Counted from the stretch's first letter, positions 36,401 to 48,030 are shown. The stretch is 64,000 nucleotides of DNA from Camellia lanceoleosa (GCA_025200525.1 CM045770.1:86576084-86640083), one strand, 5' to 3'. Translations and numbers: made by a program. Notes: a model not told the origin generated them from the letters alone.

Positions 36401-36900
36401 CTAAAGGCCAGGGAGAAGTCTAGTTTGGCAGGGCTGGAGAAGGCTCTAATGGAAAGTGATAGCGAAATGGAAGAAGAGATTGGCATGAGCCAAAAGAAGG
36501 AAATGGCAGAAGAAGAAATGTTCGAAGCCTTCATGGCTGAACAAACATTTCTGACTGAAGAATCAGTTGAGAAGGATCCTTCGAAGGGATCAGTTATCAA
36601 TGAAATACCAGAATGCAGCATGGAGGACGCTGCTGAAGACACTGAGCAAGATAGCCAAGAGGGAAGAAGTCTGACCGACCATCGGTTTGGCTCATTTCCC
36701 CCTATATCAGTCAACATGGTACACATACTACCTCATGAATTCCAGGCTGAAAATGAGAATCAGGATGACCAAGATATGGATCCAATTCCTGTCTCTAGCG
36801 AGGAATCACAACTGAGTATGGTACAGGATGCTCCTGAAATGGCTATTCCAATGGAAACTGAGTGTGAAAGCGAGGAGGAGGTGAGCATCAACCTCTCGTA
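33441..36900 (+). pseudogene. Tat-2 gag, multiply interrupted
   Basis: An ATG at 33441 is followed within six codons by a stop. A reading frame then covers a Gln/Pro-rich N-terminal part and a decayed gag core (ITFARFAAQCG-like, LRLFPNSLTGGAFVWYINL). A 408-codon frame at 34950-36176 carries the finger-like CKWHNSWSHSTKNC and a basic C-terminal part. A strongly acidic Glu-rich linker follows (36359 onward). The frames do not join without repair. Confidence 0.8.
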
Positions 36901-37240
36901 TCCTTTTGAATACCCCTTGAATTCCATGACCCAACATGTCAAGCCTTTGTACATTAAGGCTTTCTTTGATGGGATCTGCTTAAACCGAGTCCTAGTAGAC
37001 AATGGGGCGTGTAAATTTATTACGAAATCTTCTTTGAAGAAATTAGGGAAGAAGAATCCTGAGTTGATCCCAACCAAGTACAACCATTCTTGGCTTCTTT
37101 GGAGATAAGCGAGATGGCCCAGGAATTACGCCTATTAATTTGAGTGTGGGAACCAGGATTATATGACAACATTCTTCGTGATCGACGGCAATGCTAAATA
37201 TAATGCCTTACTTGGGAGATTGGATTCACACCAACAAATG
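36901..37240 (+). pseudogene. Tat-2 protease fragment
   Basis: PLYIKAFFDGICLNRVLVDN followed by GACKFITKSSLKKLG is the aspartic protease active-site region of a gypsy element, with D-N-G-A in place of D-S/T-G-A. The frame breaks after about 60 residues; FFVIDGNAKYNALLG in another frame continues it. Confidence 0.75.
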
Positions 37241-37989
37241 TGTGCCTTCCTCTTTGCATCGAAGACCATGATGACTGGGCAATGGAGAGACAGAGGAGAT
37301 TGATCAGGATCCTCAACCCTTCATAGCTGTCTGAGACTTTGCAGAGGCCAAGGTATATTGAGGAGTGACCCCACTCGATTATCTTGAGGAAAGTGATGGC
37401 TCGGTAAGTGACGGTGATGAGAAGTAACACACCAAGCACTTAGTCCAAGAAAGTCTTGATGAAGGTTGTTGTGAAAGATGACAATGATGCTTGGTTGTAG
37501 GCAAAGAAGTGAAGAGCGAAGCCAAGTCATTGGCTTTGATTAAATTCTCATCATTGGATGTAAAAGCAATAGTCCGAGAAAGTACAGAAACAAGAGAGAG
37601 AGGCCATGATAATTGGCTGTAAACAAGAGCAGCAACAGGTCAGAAGTTTGACCCTTGGGAAATACTGTGCATTAGACATTGAAACGAAAGTCCAAGAGAT
37701 ACAGGAAGAAGACGCCTTATGGATGATTTTGTCTATGAGGAAGAGGCGAAGATGTCAAGTAGAGAACCTAGGAAGCGAGAACAAGGTGAAAAGGTTGCTT
37801 CAAAGGTCGAAGAAACCAAAGAAGAAGCTTGATGAATTCTCGACGCAAGACCCTTAGAAGAAGTGAATTTAGGGAAGGTTCTTTCGTGACCCACCTACAT
37901 AAGTACTTGCTTGAATGTTGCAGGACGAGAGACCGATTATTGGTTATTCTAAAGAAATACAAAGATTGCTTTGCATGGTCCTATAATGA

Positions 37990-39240
37990 ACTACGAGATT
38001 GGATAGATCATTGGTGGAACATAGGCTCCCTATGAAGCCTAATTTCAAGCCATACAAGCAGAAACCAAGAAGGATGAGTCCAGACGTAATTCAGAAGGTC
38101 AAGGAAGAAATTCTTAGACTACTTAAGGCAGACTTTATTAGAACAGCCAGGTATGTTGAATGGCTATCTAATATTGTGCCTGTAGTTAAGAAAAATGGCA
38201 AAATGAGGGTATGCATCGATTTCAGAAATTTAAATCTAGCAACTCCTAAAGATGAGTACCCTATGCCTATAGTGGATCTGCTGGTGAAGCGATTCGTGAG
38301 GGCATCAAGTTTTATCGATGATGGATGGCCACTCTGGTTATAACCAAATATGCATTGCAGAGGAAGACATCCACAAGACAACATTCAGATGTCCTAGGAA
38401 TATTGGCACCTTCGAATGGGTTAAAATGCCATTTGGTCTGAAGAATGCTGGGGCTATATATCAAAGGGCTATGAACACTATCTTTCATGACCTTATTGGA
38501 GGGTATCTGGAATGTTATATTGATGACATTGTGGTGAAATCCCAGTCCATGGAGAAGCATTTGTTTCATTTAGAAGCAGCTTTCGAAAGAATGAGGAAGT
38601 TCAAGTTGAAACTCAACCCTCTTAAATGTGCTTTTGGTGTGTCATCTGGAAATTTCTTGGGTTATGTAGTGCACAAGAAAGGAATACAGATTGATCAGAA
38701 TAAAGCCAAAGTCATCATCGAAGCTAAGCCTCCATCAAGTAAGAAAGAGTTACAAAGGTTCCTTGGGCAGGTTAACTTTCTTCGAAGGTTTATTTCTAAC
38801 ACTGCAAGGAAAACTAAAGTATTTTCTTCCTTGTTAAGGCTGAAAGATGAAGAGGAATTTGTGTGGACAGCAGAGCATCAAATTGCTTTCGAAGGTATCA
38901 AAGCCTACTTGGCCAACCCTCCAGTGCTGATGCCACCAAAAGGGAATAAGCCCTTGAAGTTGTACATAGCTGCAGCAGAAGATTCATTGGGAGTTTTCTT
39001 AGCCCAAGACAACGATGAAGGCAAAGAGCAAGCTGTTTATTACCTTAGTAGGTTTTTAAATCCTTGTGAATGAAATATTCAGCTGTTGAAAAGCTGTGTC
39101 TTGCTTTGTATTTTGCTGCAATGAAATTAAGATATTATCTTTTACCTACAACTGTCTTGGTAATTGCAACCACGGATTTGGTTAAATATATGTTATCTAG
39201 ACCTATGTTGAGGGAAGAATTGGCAAGTGGATACTAGCCT
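37990..39240 (+). pseudogene. Tat-2 reverse transcriptase and RNase H start
   Basis: NFKPYKQKPRRMSPDVIQKV, WLSNIVPVVKKNGKMRVCID and DEYPMPIVDLLV lie in one frame. [40 protein letters not shown] and the catalytic YIDDIVVKS at about 38516-38543 lie in the next. An RNase H start (EFVWTAEHQIAFEGIKAYLA, LKLYIAAAEDSLGVFLAQD) follows. One frameshift near 38320 separates the two parts. Confidence 0.9.
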
Positions 39241-39893
39241 TATCGGAATTTCATTTAGAATATGTCGCTCAAAGAGGCGATAAAAGGGCAAGTATTAGCC
39301 AATTTTACGGCAGATCATCCATCTCAAACAGAAAGCCAAGAGGTAATGGAACTCGGTATGGCTAGTGTTGAACCATGGCAAATGTGGTTCGATGGATCGA
39401 AGGCCAATGGATTAATTGGGATTGGTATTGTGATTAAGTCTCCACAAGGGTAGAAACCACACATGGTTTCAGAGTGGATGAAGCTAAATTTGTTCCAATA
39501 ACCAGGTGAATATGAAGCCTTAATAGTAGGACTAGAAATCCTTATTGGATTACAAGTACACTTGATTGACATTTTGGGGACTCTCAATTGGTGGTTAACC
39601 AAGTGAAAGGGATTTTCAAGTGTCAAAGCATAAGCATCCTACCATATTATGTTGTTGCATTACATTTGCTTTCTCAGTTTCAAATAGCAAATGTAACCCA
39701 TGTTCCAAGATTCTTGAACAATAGAGCTAATGATGTGGCTCAAAAAGCTTCGAACTTCAAGAGAAGGGATAATACCCAAAGGGATATAAGCCAAACAACA
39801 TATCAGAGATCAATACAACCTTTGAATAAAAGGAATGTGATCTTAGAAGTCAATCATAATGACTTACAAGACGAGATTGGAGGCATCGAATAA
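39241..39893 (+). pseudogene. Tat-2 second RNase H fragment
   Basis: WQMWFDGSKANGLIGIGIVI, a frame-disrupted middle, and HVPRFLNNRANDVAQKASNF are the pieces of an archaeal-type RNase H as found in Tat elements. Stops occur at 39234 and 39451. Confidence 0.75.
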
Positions 39894-41130
39894 TGCGATT
39901 GCTTGGTGGCCCATCTTGAAGGCCGTGAGAAAAGTCAAATGCGATCTATGCAATACATGGTATATGGTAATGCTCTCTACAAAAGGGAGATGGCTTATTA
40001 TTGGAATGTTTAGGCCCAAAAGAAGCATTATGACCATGGTGAGGTTCATGAAGGCATTTGTGGTGCTCATCACTGGTGTAAAGATGAGATGGTTGCTTGA
40101 AGGCATTCCTACTATTGGCCAACTATTCTTAAAGATTGCATAGAATATGCAAAGGGTTGCCAGGCATGTCAAAAACATGGCACAATAAGACATGTGCCCA
40201 TAACTGACCTACATGCAGTAGTAAAGCCTTGGCCATTCAGAGGATGGGCCATGGATATGATGGGTAAAATACATCCACCTTCTTCGAAGCATCATTGTTT
40301 CATTCTAGTGGCCACTGACTACTTCACTAAATGGGTCGAAGCCAAACCATATAAGGCTGTAGACCAGACAGAGGTCATTGGGTTCATTAAAGATCTGATC
40401 CATAGATTTGGCATTCCACAAACTATAACAGTTGATAATGGAACTGTGTTCGATAGGAAAATGGTAAAATCCTTTGTGGCAGAATTTGGGATTAGCCTTA
40501 TTAATTCTACTCCCTATTATGCACAAGCCAATGGTCAAGCTGAATCATCCAATAAGTTCTTGAAAAAAGGAATACAAAAGGTGGTGGAAGATAATCCTAG
40601 GGATTGGCATAACCTATTGTTGGATGTTTTATGGGCTTACAGAACTTCTCCCAAGGTCGAGCACAGGAGTCACCCCTTATGCCTTAGTATACGGGCATGA
40701 TGCAGTATTACCTGTGGAAATTAATGTTAAATCTCTGAGGGTAAGATGTCAAGATCAATTAGAACCTGAGCAATATCATCAAAGCATGTGCTTGGAATTA
40801 GAAGGCATAGATGAAGCCAGGATTTTGGCGTTAAATAGCATTCTTTTTCAAAAGAAGAAAGCAGCCAAGAATTATAACAAGAAAGTCAAGCATATTGGCT
40901 TTGATGAAGGTGACTTGGTATGGAAAACAATACTCCCAATAGGGATTAAAAGCCATAAGTTTGGCAAATGGTCACCTAACTGGAAAGGACCATATCAAGT
41001 TCATAGAGTTTTGCCTTTTGGAGCATACCATTTAAGAAATTTGAATGGCTATGTACATCCCAAAAAGATTAATGGCAGATATTTGAAGCCTTATTTTCCA
41101 ACCATTTGGGAAACACAAGGAATAAAATAA
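39894..41130 (+). pseudogene. Tat-2 integrase, frameshifted
   Basis: The zinc-binding part is decayed (HEGICGAHHWCKDEM...CQACQKHG). The core has FRGWAMDMMGKI, ITVDNGTVFDRKM and AQANGQAESSNKF, the three catalytic acids. A frameshift near 40655 moves to VTPYALVYGHDAVLPVEINV. The end, GPYQVHRVLPFGAYHLRNLN, stops at 41130 without a chromodomain. Confidence 0.9.
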
Positions 41131-41183
41131 ACATTGAATACAAAAACATAAGACTACTCAAAGGATAGACAAAATTTGTTCTT

Positions 41184-44100
41184 TTATAAAGAATTAAATA
41201 CATTATGCCACAGATTGGCCCAGAAATCATTACAATGTCTTAATTGTTTTTGTACAACAGATTTCCTATTACTAAGTGACGGGAACAGTTTAATAGCTGC
41301 AGCCATGTCCTCTTTTCGTTCAGCCAGTTTTTGGTTAGTGATTTGCAATTTGGTGTCAGTTCGAACCAAGGCCCGGTTTACTGCAGCTAACTCCTCTTCA
41401 AGTTGAGCCTTCTTCTCTAGCAGCTGGATTGGAACGGGAAGCGAGAGAATGTTGTTCCTTGAGTTCTGATACTTCGGTATGCACTTGAGAAACAAAACTC
41501 TGGTCCCTAGCTAGTTTCTCATCCGCAGCCTTAGTAGCATGACAAATGTTGAGATAGAAATCGATGGTGGCTGCTGCCTGAGATAGATGACTTGAAACAT
41601 TCATGCTGCATCGCTCGACAGCGTTACAACACTGAAGGAACCCATTTCTGATAATAGGCCTTTGCAGAGCCTCAAAGGGAATCCTTGAAAAAGAAATTAG
41701 CAGTTCTAGACATGTGTCTATGTCTATCGAAGGTGCAGAAGGCTTGCTGCTGAAGGAAGAACTCTAAAAAATCTCTAGCAAGGAGTCAAGCAAGACTAAT
41801 GGTTCAGCTTCAGCATTAAATGAGGGAGAGGTAGAGGGTATGTCAAAGAAACTAGCCAGCCTGGCTTCAAAGATGTCTACCTCATCCATAGACATGAAGG
41901 GTGCAGAGAGTGTGGTGGTGAAAGGCCCAAAGGATTGCATGGGGATAGGAGAAGTGAAATGAGTGTCTTTGGCAACCTTTATAGTCTTGGCCACCAGCGA
42001 ATCAAGAGAAGAGGGGCTGAAAGTAGGCATAGACGATGAACCATGAATTGAAGGACTATCGGCACCCTCTGTGGAAGAATTAACTGCCATCAGAGATGGA
42101 GTGGCAATTGGAATTTCTGTGAAGGAAGGAAGAAGGGCAAGGCTCGAAGAAGAAATAGACTGAGGCAGATCAAAAGTCAAGAAAGGAAGATATGGCTCTA
42201 AGCCAAGGAAAAGAGAAGCAGGGATGCTTGGATTCAAAGAAGGTATATCGAATATAGGTTTAGAGAGTGGAAGCATGATTTGGATGGTTTTCACACATTG
42301 CATTTGGTCAATTTCAACTGAAATCGAAGGAGGCCTCATTTGGAAAGATGAATCTGATGGCTATTCTTTGCAAGAGGAAGAAATACAAAGGACTATCAGA
42401 ATTCAGTATGTAAAAGTTGACAAAGGGAAAAACAGTGCAAGTATGAAAGAAATTACTTGTTTCAGAAGCACTGGCACTGATGAGAGAGCGGCGGAGGGAA
42501 TAATGTGCGGCAGTTTGTTGCTTTCTTGCCATTTCCCTTTGCAATGCATCAGCAGCAGCAGCTTCTTCTCTTAAAATTTGTTGCTGCCGTCTCTTCTCGG
42601 CCCTCTCGAAGACAATTATTGCCTTGGAATGTTCCTGCTCTACTGCCTCATGAATGGGATCTTCAAACAAGGCAGTAGTTGAAGCAGTCATTTTCCTTCC
42701 CTTTCCTATTGCTTGGGCAATTGTCTCAGAATCAGAATCCTCATCAGAGTCAGAAGGAGAGGCATCAAAGTCAGAAGGAGAGACAGTAATCTTTCTTCTC
42801 TTTTTTCTTTGAATCGGCATTGTCTGCTCCTCAATTGTCTTCTCAGCTCCTTCAGCCTAAGATTCAGATTCCCCAAAAGGAAGCTCTTTTTCTGTTCCTT
42901 TAGCAGCCGTCTCCTCGTGAACCAAATCAGTCACTCTTTTCCTCTTTATCAAGGGTGATTCATACTCTTGGTCTTCTGCTTCTTCTTTTTCTTCTTCTTG
43001 CACCTCAATTGTTTTCTTCTCGGGCTCAAGCAGTCTCCTCTTCTTTTGCTGCTGATCACCTTCACAAAAAGAAAGAAAAACGGATTAAGAATAAGGTAAC
43101 CAGCATTATAGAAAAGTCGAAGGAAAGAAAACAAATGTATATACCTTTCTTCGAAACAGCTCGAGTGACTCTGAGAGGAGTTGAAGTAACAGGAACAGAT
43201 TGAGTTGTAGGGGGCACAGTGGAAGAAGTGACAATTTCAGCGCCCTTGGATTGGGACACGTCCAACACTTTTAGTCGATTTTGAGGTGAAATGGCTAAGT
43301 AAACTTCCATATTGCTCACCCACCACTTTTGGTGTCTCTTCAAAAAAGTGCCTTGAGGGATGAAAGGGGTGTATTCAAAATTGGCTAAGTCATCTATAAA
43401 TTTGACAGTTGCCTCTTCTAGCCTTGATTTTCGAACCTTCAAATCTCTCCTGGTCAGGGTTAGGTTGGTGTTACTGCAGAGGGGTATTGGAACTCCTTGT
43501 GTGAGACCAAATTGTCTAGCAAATTGAGCAGGACAGTAAGGCTCAGCTATGCATTTATAAGCTCTGGGGTTTGTGGTCCCAATAAACAGTTCTCTAGGGA
43601 TCAGAAGGGAAGCCCATATGTCTTTGTGAATAGGTAAGGCACAGAGCCTGTCACTTAGGAAGTGACTCAACCAAGTTGGACCTACGCTGGCTTCGAAAGG
43701 ACGGAAACGGTGATTAGGAAGGGCAGCTGGCAGTTGATGAAAGAAGGAGAAATAAAAGGCAAAAGTAGAGGGATAGAGTGAAGCATTGGCCAGTCTTATG
43801 CCATGGGTGAGAGAGTGTAGCCCATGAAATTTGAGACATTTGGATTGTAATTCAGTGAAATAGGCAAAAAGCCAAAGCTGAAGGATCCAGAATGGCCCCC
43901 CTTGATTGGCATCTAAAGGTTTCTCACAGAAGAGGGAGCAAACTCTATAAACGTGGCCTAGAACGTATGGGGCTAAGGCTACTCTTTTCTGCAAAACAAA
44001 GGCTTTGGCAAGAGGAGCAAATTCAGGCATGATTCTTTGGGAGGAAGTACAGAATAGGAATTTGCAAAGCCAATATAATAAGAAGGAGAAGAGTTCCCTA

Positions 44101-44761
44101 TCAGTTACTGGACCCTCCCTTTTGTTTTCAGTCTTAACAAAATCACTGTAAGATGAGTTAAGAGAGGGAAGGGAGAAAGGAACTGCTAAGTCAGGGAAAT
44201 CTGGGGTAACGGGAGTGCCAATAGGGGATATCCCTAGAAGATGGCAAATGTCAAGAACGGTAGGGGCCATCATCCCACACCTAAATTGAAAGAAATTAAA
44301 GATGGGGTTCCAAAAGCATAAAGCAGCAGGAACTAAGAAAGGGTCTTCTGAGATAGTTACCCTAGATAATCGAAGAGCATCGAGAAGACGAAGCTCTTGA
44401 AGGTCTAGTGTCCTGGCAGGGACAACTCGGTCGTACCATTCCTGCCATTCTGGTCTCATCGTGGGCCAGCATCGGTGGGGACGATTGATTCTCCAGCTCT
44501 TCCAGTCAAGACTACTTTCGTAAAGGAGATGTTGATCCTCCAGACGAGGATATAGGGCAGGAAGTTCAGTAAGGGTCTCCTTGAATATTGGCCCTAGCAC
44601 GTAGTCTTGATGCTCATGACGACGAGGGATAAAGATGGCCCATCGATAGCGCTTTTCTTCCCAGCCTTGTATTTCTCACATTCTGTATCAATAAGCCTTT
44701 TTAAGACCACAGATGGGCTTAGACGCTCTATGGTTGGGACTTTTGATGAGGAAGAAGCCAT
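41184..44761 (-). pseudogene. Tat-2 antisense gene 1: plant-mobile-domain-like protein with C-terminal coiled coil
   Basis: It is on the strand opposite to gag-pol and starts at an ATG at 44761 (MASSSSKVPTIERLSP). A one-base shift near 44650 leads into a 500-codon domain with LLDALRLSRVTISEDPFLVP, FWNPIFNFFQFRCGMMAPTV and LDICHLLGISPIGTPVTPDF. This resembles the plant mobile domain of PF10536. Introns are inferred at 43144-43060 and about 42456-42354. The second exon is Lys/Glu-rich with one in-frame TAG near 42859. The third is Ser/Pro-rich. The end is a coiled coil (QLLEKKAQLEEELAAVNRAL) ending at 41184 after further frame changes. Plant mobile domains also occur in host MAIN-like proteins; the function in Tat elements is unknown. 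This copy is disabled. Confidence 0.78.
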
Positions 44762-45576
44762 TGAAGACTGATAAGGGTTTGTATGTTAAGAGCAAGTGAT
44801 TTCAGAACATAAAACAAAGGGGCCTTTTAAAGGTTTCGTGTCTGAAAAATATAGTGCGTAAATCGTTAAGTACTAAAAGTATGAATACGAGGAGTCTCTC
44901 CCGATATTGATAGTTTTGGAGGGAAGAACACATTTCGGATGTCGACGACAGCTTCAAAGTGAGATATTTGGTTTCGAAGCCAATTTTGGCGCCAAAAAAT
45001 CAAATAACAACGGCTTCGAAATACAGAATCCGGCTTCGAAGCATACTATATGTTTGGAGACGCTAAGATGCTTGAGTATTGGTCTACTTCAAAGGGTTTA
45101 AAGACCTGTTTAAGGAACATTATTGAAAGTAATGACCTTTAAAGCAAAACTTAGGATTCTTTCAAGAACATCAAAACCAATCATTGGTTTTTGCAAGAGA
45201 AGATTGTCCATTGAATTAAGACAGCATAAGCTGCTTTTCGAAGCAAGAGTGGTCAATTCAAAATTGATTGGCTATATTAACTATGACCATATATTGGTTA
45301 TAGTTAGCTTTGAAAAGTAAGGTTGTTAAATTCGAAGCACTAATTTGAGATAATATTAACCAAAATTGTTAATTTTTACTTCATAAGTTGGAAAAAGACA
45401 TGTTGGTTCCTTTTTAGTATTTTATTAAAGATAAGTGAGTCCAGATTCGAAGGATGAGATTATTTAATTCGAGGCTCTGAATTGGCTTTTGAAGACAAAA
45501 GGAAACAGAGTCAAACAATGTCAAATACAGAAAGACTTTGCTTGTATTGAAGCCAAGATAATTACATTAAGTAATT
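44762..45576. other. Spacer between the two Tat-2 antisense units
   Basis: No reading frame is recognised. It is rich in TTCGAA (for example near 44972, 45012, 45033, 45236, 45330 and 45449). It could carry the promoter of antisense gene 1 and the 3' end of antisense unit 2. Confidence 0.5.
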
Positions 45577-47052
45577 CTATTTGGGTACAAATTCAAGCTC
45601 ATAAAAATAAGGAATAGAATAAATAACAAGATCATGGAATTTTGTCCAACAATGATCAATGAATATTTGTTCTTTCTTTATTATATCTTCTATCTCCTCT
45701 AATGTTGGCTGCATAAGTTGGTGTGCTCTCACTTCATAGTAGAGCTCCTCAGCCTTTGTTTCGAAAGCCTCTTCCCTCAATTTTTGTTCCAACTCATCTA
45801 TAACTAAATCATCCCAATACGCAGAATCTTTATTATTGAAGTCATCGAAGTCTTCGATGAAGTTTTCTGCTTCGTACTGGGCATGAATTCGGAGAGATGA
45901 AAGTTGATCCAAAGATTGGATGGTGACCTTGGAATTTCGATGCCAGTAGAGGAGTACCGGAAGTTGATCCAAGAACATGTGAAGTTCTGCTTGGGCAATG
46001 GGATTAAGGATATGACCCCTAGTCAGAATATCACAAGCCCATCGAAAGTTCTTGAGAGGGATGTCATCCTCAAGAACATTGAAGGACAAGTGAGAAAAAG
46101 CCGTAAGCAGAAGTTGAGCTTGTTTCCGCTCAGCTGAAGTTGGGGATGATGGAGGTTTGTAAGGTGGAAAGATTTTGTCCATGGAAAGGGCAAGCCTTAA
46201 TTTCTCTGTCCAAGGAAGAGTGGGAGGAGAAGAAGGAGTAGATGGTTCTGCTTCAGAAGATGGAGAAGGTGTGGATGCTTCTATTCTAGAAGGTGGAGAA
46301 GAAGGTGAGGATGCTTCAATTTCAGAAGATGGAGAGGAAGAAGTGGATGCTTCTGTTATTGAAGATGGCACGGGAGTGGAAGGAACAAAGGCATTAATGT
46401 AGTCAAGCCAGTCAGAAGAGCAAATCTTCGCCTTCTTGGCTAAAAATGAAGGGCTGTATCCTTGTGATTCTTCCAGACGCTGGGTAGTGTGCATTATCCT
46501 TGTGGGCATAGAGGATGTGTACCAGGCCACAAGTAGATTCTCCTCCAAACTACGACGAAGGTCAATGGGCACATAAGGATAGACCACTGAGCTTCGAGCG
46601 TAAGAAGGAAAATCTAAAGGATCAGTGAATTCAACAAAATGGTGATTGATTCGTTCCCTCAACTCCCGTGACTTGTGTTGACGGTTTGTCCATCCGGAAA
46701 CCCCAGAAGATGAAGAAGTGGTAGCTTCATCCCAAGTAGAGGTTTGTGAAGAAGAACTTCCCAAGTCCATATTTGCAACTTGTTGAAGCAAAGGCTTGAG
46801 AATAGTTCGTTCAAAATACAAGGGGAGTTTAGAGAAAAAACTTCTTGTGTCTGTAAGTTTGTAAACCAAAGGATTAAGAGCAATGTGTTCGTAGTCCAAA
46901 GGTTGATAATCTGCAAAAGCTTCCATGACCTGAAGATAGAAGGGCGGATAAAGGCGGCTAGTGAATTCGTGGAGATTCTTTCGAGGGGAAACAGCATTAC
47001 TCAATGGCTCTTCGTATGCTTGATCAATAGAGTGAGAAGTTGATTGAGTCAT
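45577..47052 (-). CDS. Tat-2 antisense ORF 2: unrecognised 491-residue protein
   Basis: This is one uninterrupted frame, antisense to the element and ending about 180 bp from the 3' LTR. The ATG at 47052 (MTQSTSHSIDQAYEE) is chosen because the upstream part of the frame has no ATG. Seen: an N-terminal region with aromatic and proline residues (RLYPPFYLQVMEAFADYQPL, FFSKLPLYFERTILKPLL), a Ser-rich stretch near residue 100, RSSVVYPYVPIDLRRSLEEN, a Ser/Pro/Glu low-complexity region about residues 227-287, and an acidic C-terminal part (FIEDFDDFNNKDSAYWDDLV, EEIEDIIKKEQIF). No membrane segment, signal peptide or known catalytic motif is visible. I do not recognise the family. It could be a capsid-like or captured host protein, or an N-terminal partner of antisense gene 1. 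Its intact state contrasts with the broken gag-pol. Confidence 0.7.
   Translation of the reverse strand: MTQSTSHSIDQAYEEPLSNAVSPRKNLHEFTSRLYPPFYLQVMEAFADYQPLDYEHIALNPLVYKLTDTRSFFSKLPLYFERTILKPLLQQVANMDLGSSSSQTSTWDEATTSSSSGVSGWTNRQHKSRELRERINHHFVEFTDPLDFPSYARSSVVYPYVPIDLRRSLEENLLVAWYTSSMPTRIMHTTQRLEESQGYSPSFLAKKAKICSSDWLDYINAFVPSTPVPSSITEASTSSSPSSEIEASSPSSPPSRIEASTPSPSSEAEPSTPSSPPTLPWTEKLRLALSMDKIFPPYKPPSSPTSAERKQAQLLLTAFSHLSFNVLEDDIPLKNFRWACDILTRGHILNPIAQAELHMFLDQLPVLLYWHRNSKVTIQSLDQLSSLRIHAQYEAENFIEDFDDFNNKDSAYWDDLVIDELEQKLREEAFETKAEELYYEVRAHQLMQPTLEEIEDIIKKEQIFIDHCWTKFHDLVIYSIPYFYELEFVPK
46229..46372. repeat. Imperfect minisatellite within antisense ORF 2
   Basis: Units of about 40 bp, of the type GTGGATGCTTCT...GAAGATGGAGA on the top strand, repeat three to four times. 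They encode the Ser/Pro/Glu-rich segment of the protein. Confidence 0.75.
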
Positions 47053-47234
47053 AGTCCGTTCGAATGCTAAAGGTATTGGAATGTTCAACAAAATTGAGAG
47101 TTAATGCAAATGATCACCAAATAAGTGACGGTTGTGTTTCCTGAAGATGGATTCTATGCACGTTCCAAAAGTGCGGGAAAAGCTTTTAATCCACTAATAT
47201 CTCCAGGTATTGGGTATATTAGTGCGGGGGGTAA

Positions 47235-48025
47235 TGTTGGCTATATATTTTGTAAAAGCCAATTACAATTCGACACGTGGCAGAATAAGGGTATTATGGG
47301 AAGATAATTTTAATTTTCGATCCCAATCGTACACGTGGCAATAAATATTGGTTCTCAAAGAGATCTGAGTAGCACTAGATCAATAATGAGATACAAGGTG
47401 GCGTGGCTTCAACGGTTACCTATATTCAAATTCAAATACAGGAGGGAAGTTCAATTGCAAGTGATGGTGTAGTGGAACTATTTCTAAGGCAGCATGATCA
47501 GCGATCATGGAGGAGCAGTTCGACGGTTCGAAGTACAGTTCGAAGGTCATCTTTAACAAGTATAAATAGCAAGGAAGTCCCCAGAAAAGACCCCCAGACT
47601 CAGATCATACAAACCAGTCTTTACTTCATATTTTCCTTTCCAGTTTTACCTTTCCTGTACTTTAAATACCTGCACTTTAAATACTTGTTCTTTAAATACC
47701 TGCACTTTAAATATCCGCACTGCACTTCGATTCATAGGAGTAGTTTCAAATAGATTCAAGTAGGAACCTCCTCGTGGCTAAGTTTGGACTATTGTAAGTG
47801 TTCATTTTAATGAAATACTTCGATTGTTCTTCATATTAACTGTTATTTCTCTTAAATTCTCCTAAGTCAAGCCACCAGTAAAAGTCCTCTTCATTGAGAC
47901 TGAAAGAACTAAAACACAGTCGCCTGATAATTGATTGGCAATTATAATTTCTGTAAGGACTGATTGATCCTTGATGGCACGCTCACATTTACAAATATAC
48001 CCTTCGAAAAGCCAAAAAGCCAACA
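47235..48025 (+). repeat. Tat-2 3' LTR
   Basis: It follows a G-rich polypurine tract (GTGCGGGGGGTA). The TATA box is at 47561-47568 and the 15-bp repeats at 47658-47717. It lacks 11 bp present near 33135 in the 5' LTR. Confidence 0.95.
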
Positions 48026-48030
48026 TAAAG

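Larger units (their letters stand above)
32605..48025 (+). mobile_element. Tat-2: Tat-lineage Ty3/gypsy LTR retrotransposon with antisense genes
   Basis: LTRs of 802 and 791 bp (TGTTGGC...GCCAACA) are flanked by TAAAG at 32600-32604 and 48026-48030. The sense order is LTR, primer site, gag, protease, reverse transcriptase, RNase H, integrase, ending at 41130. The following 6 kb before the polypurine tract hold two coding units on the opposite strand. At 15.4 kb it is long even for a gypsy element. No chromodomain is present. gag-pol has many stops and frame changes. Confidence 0.93.

Noticed and set aside
32605..41130. Possible endogenous pararetrovirus
   Set aside because: There are true LTRs, a target-site duplication and an integrase, and no movement protein, so it is an LTR retrotransposon.
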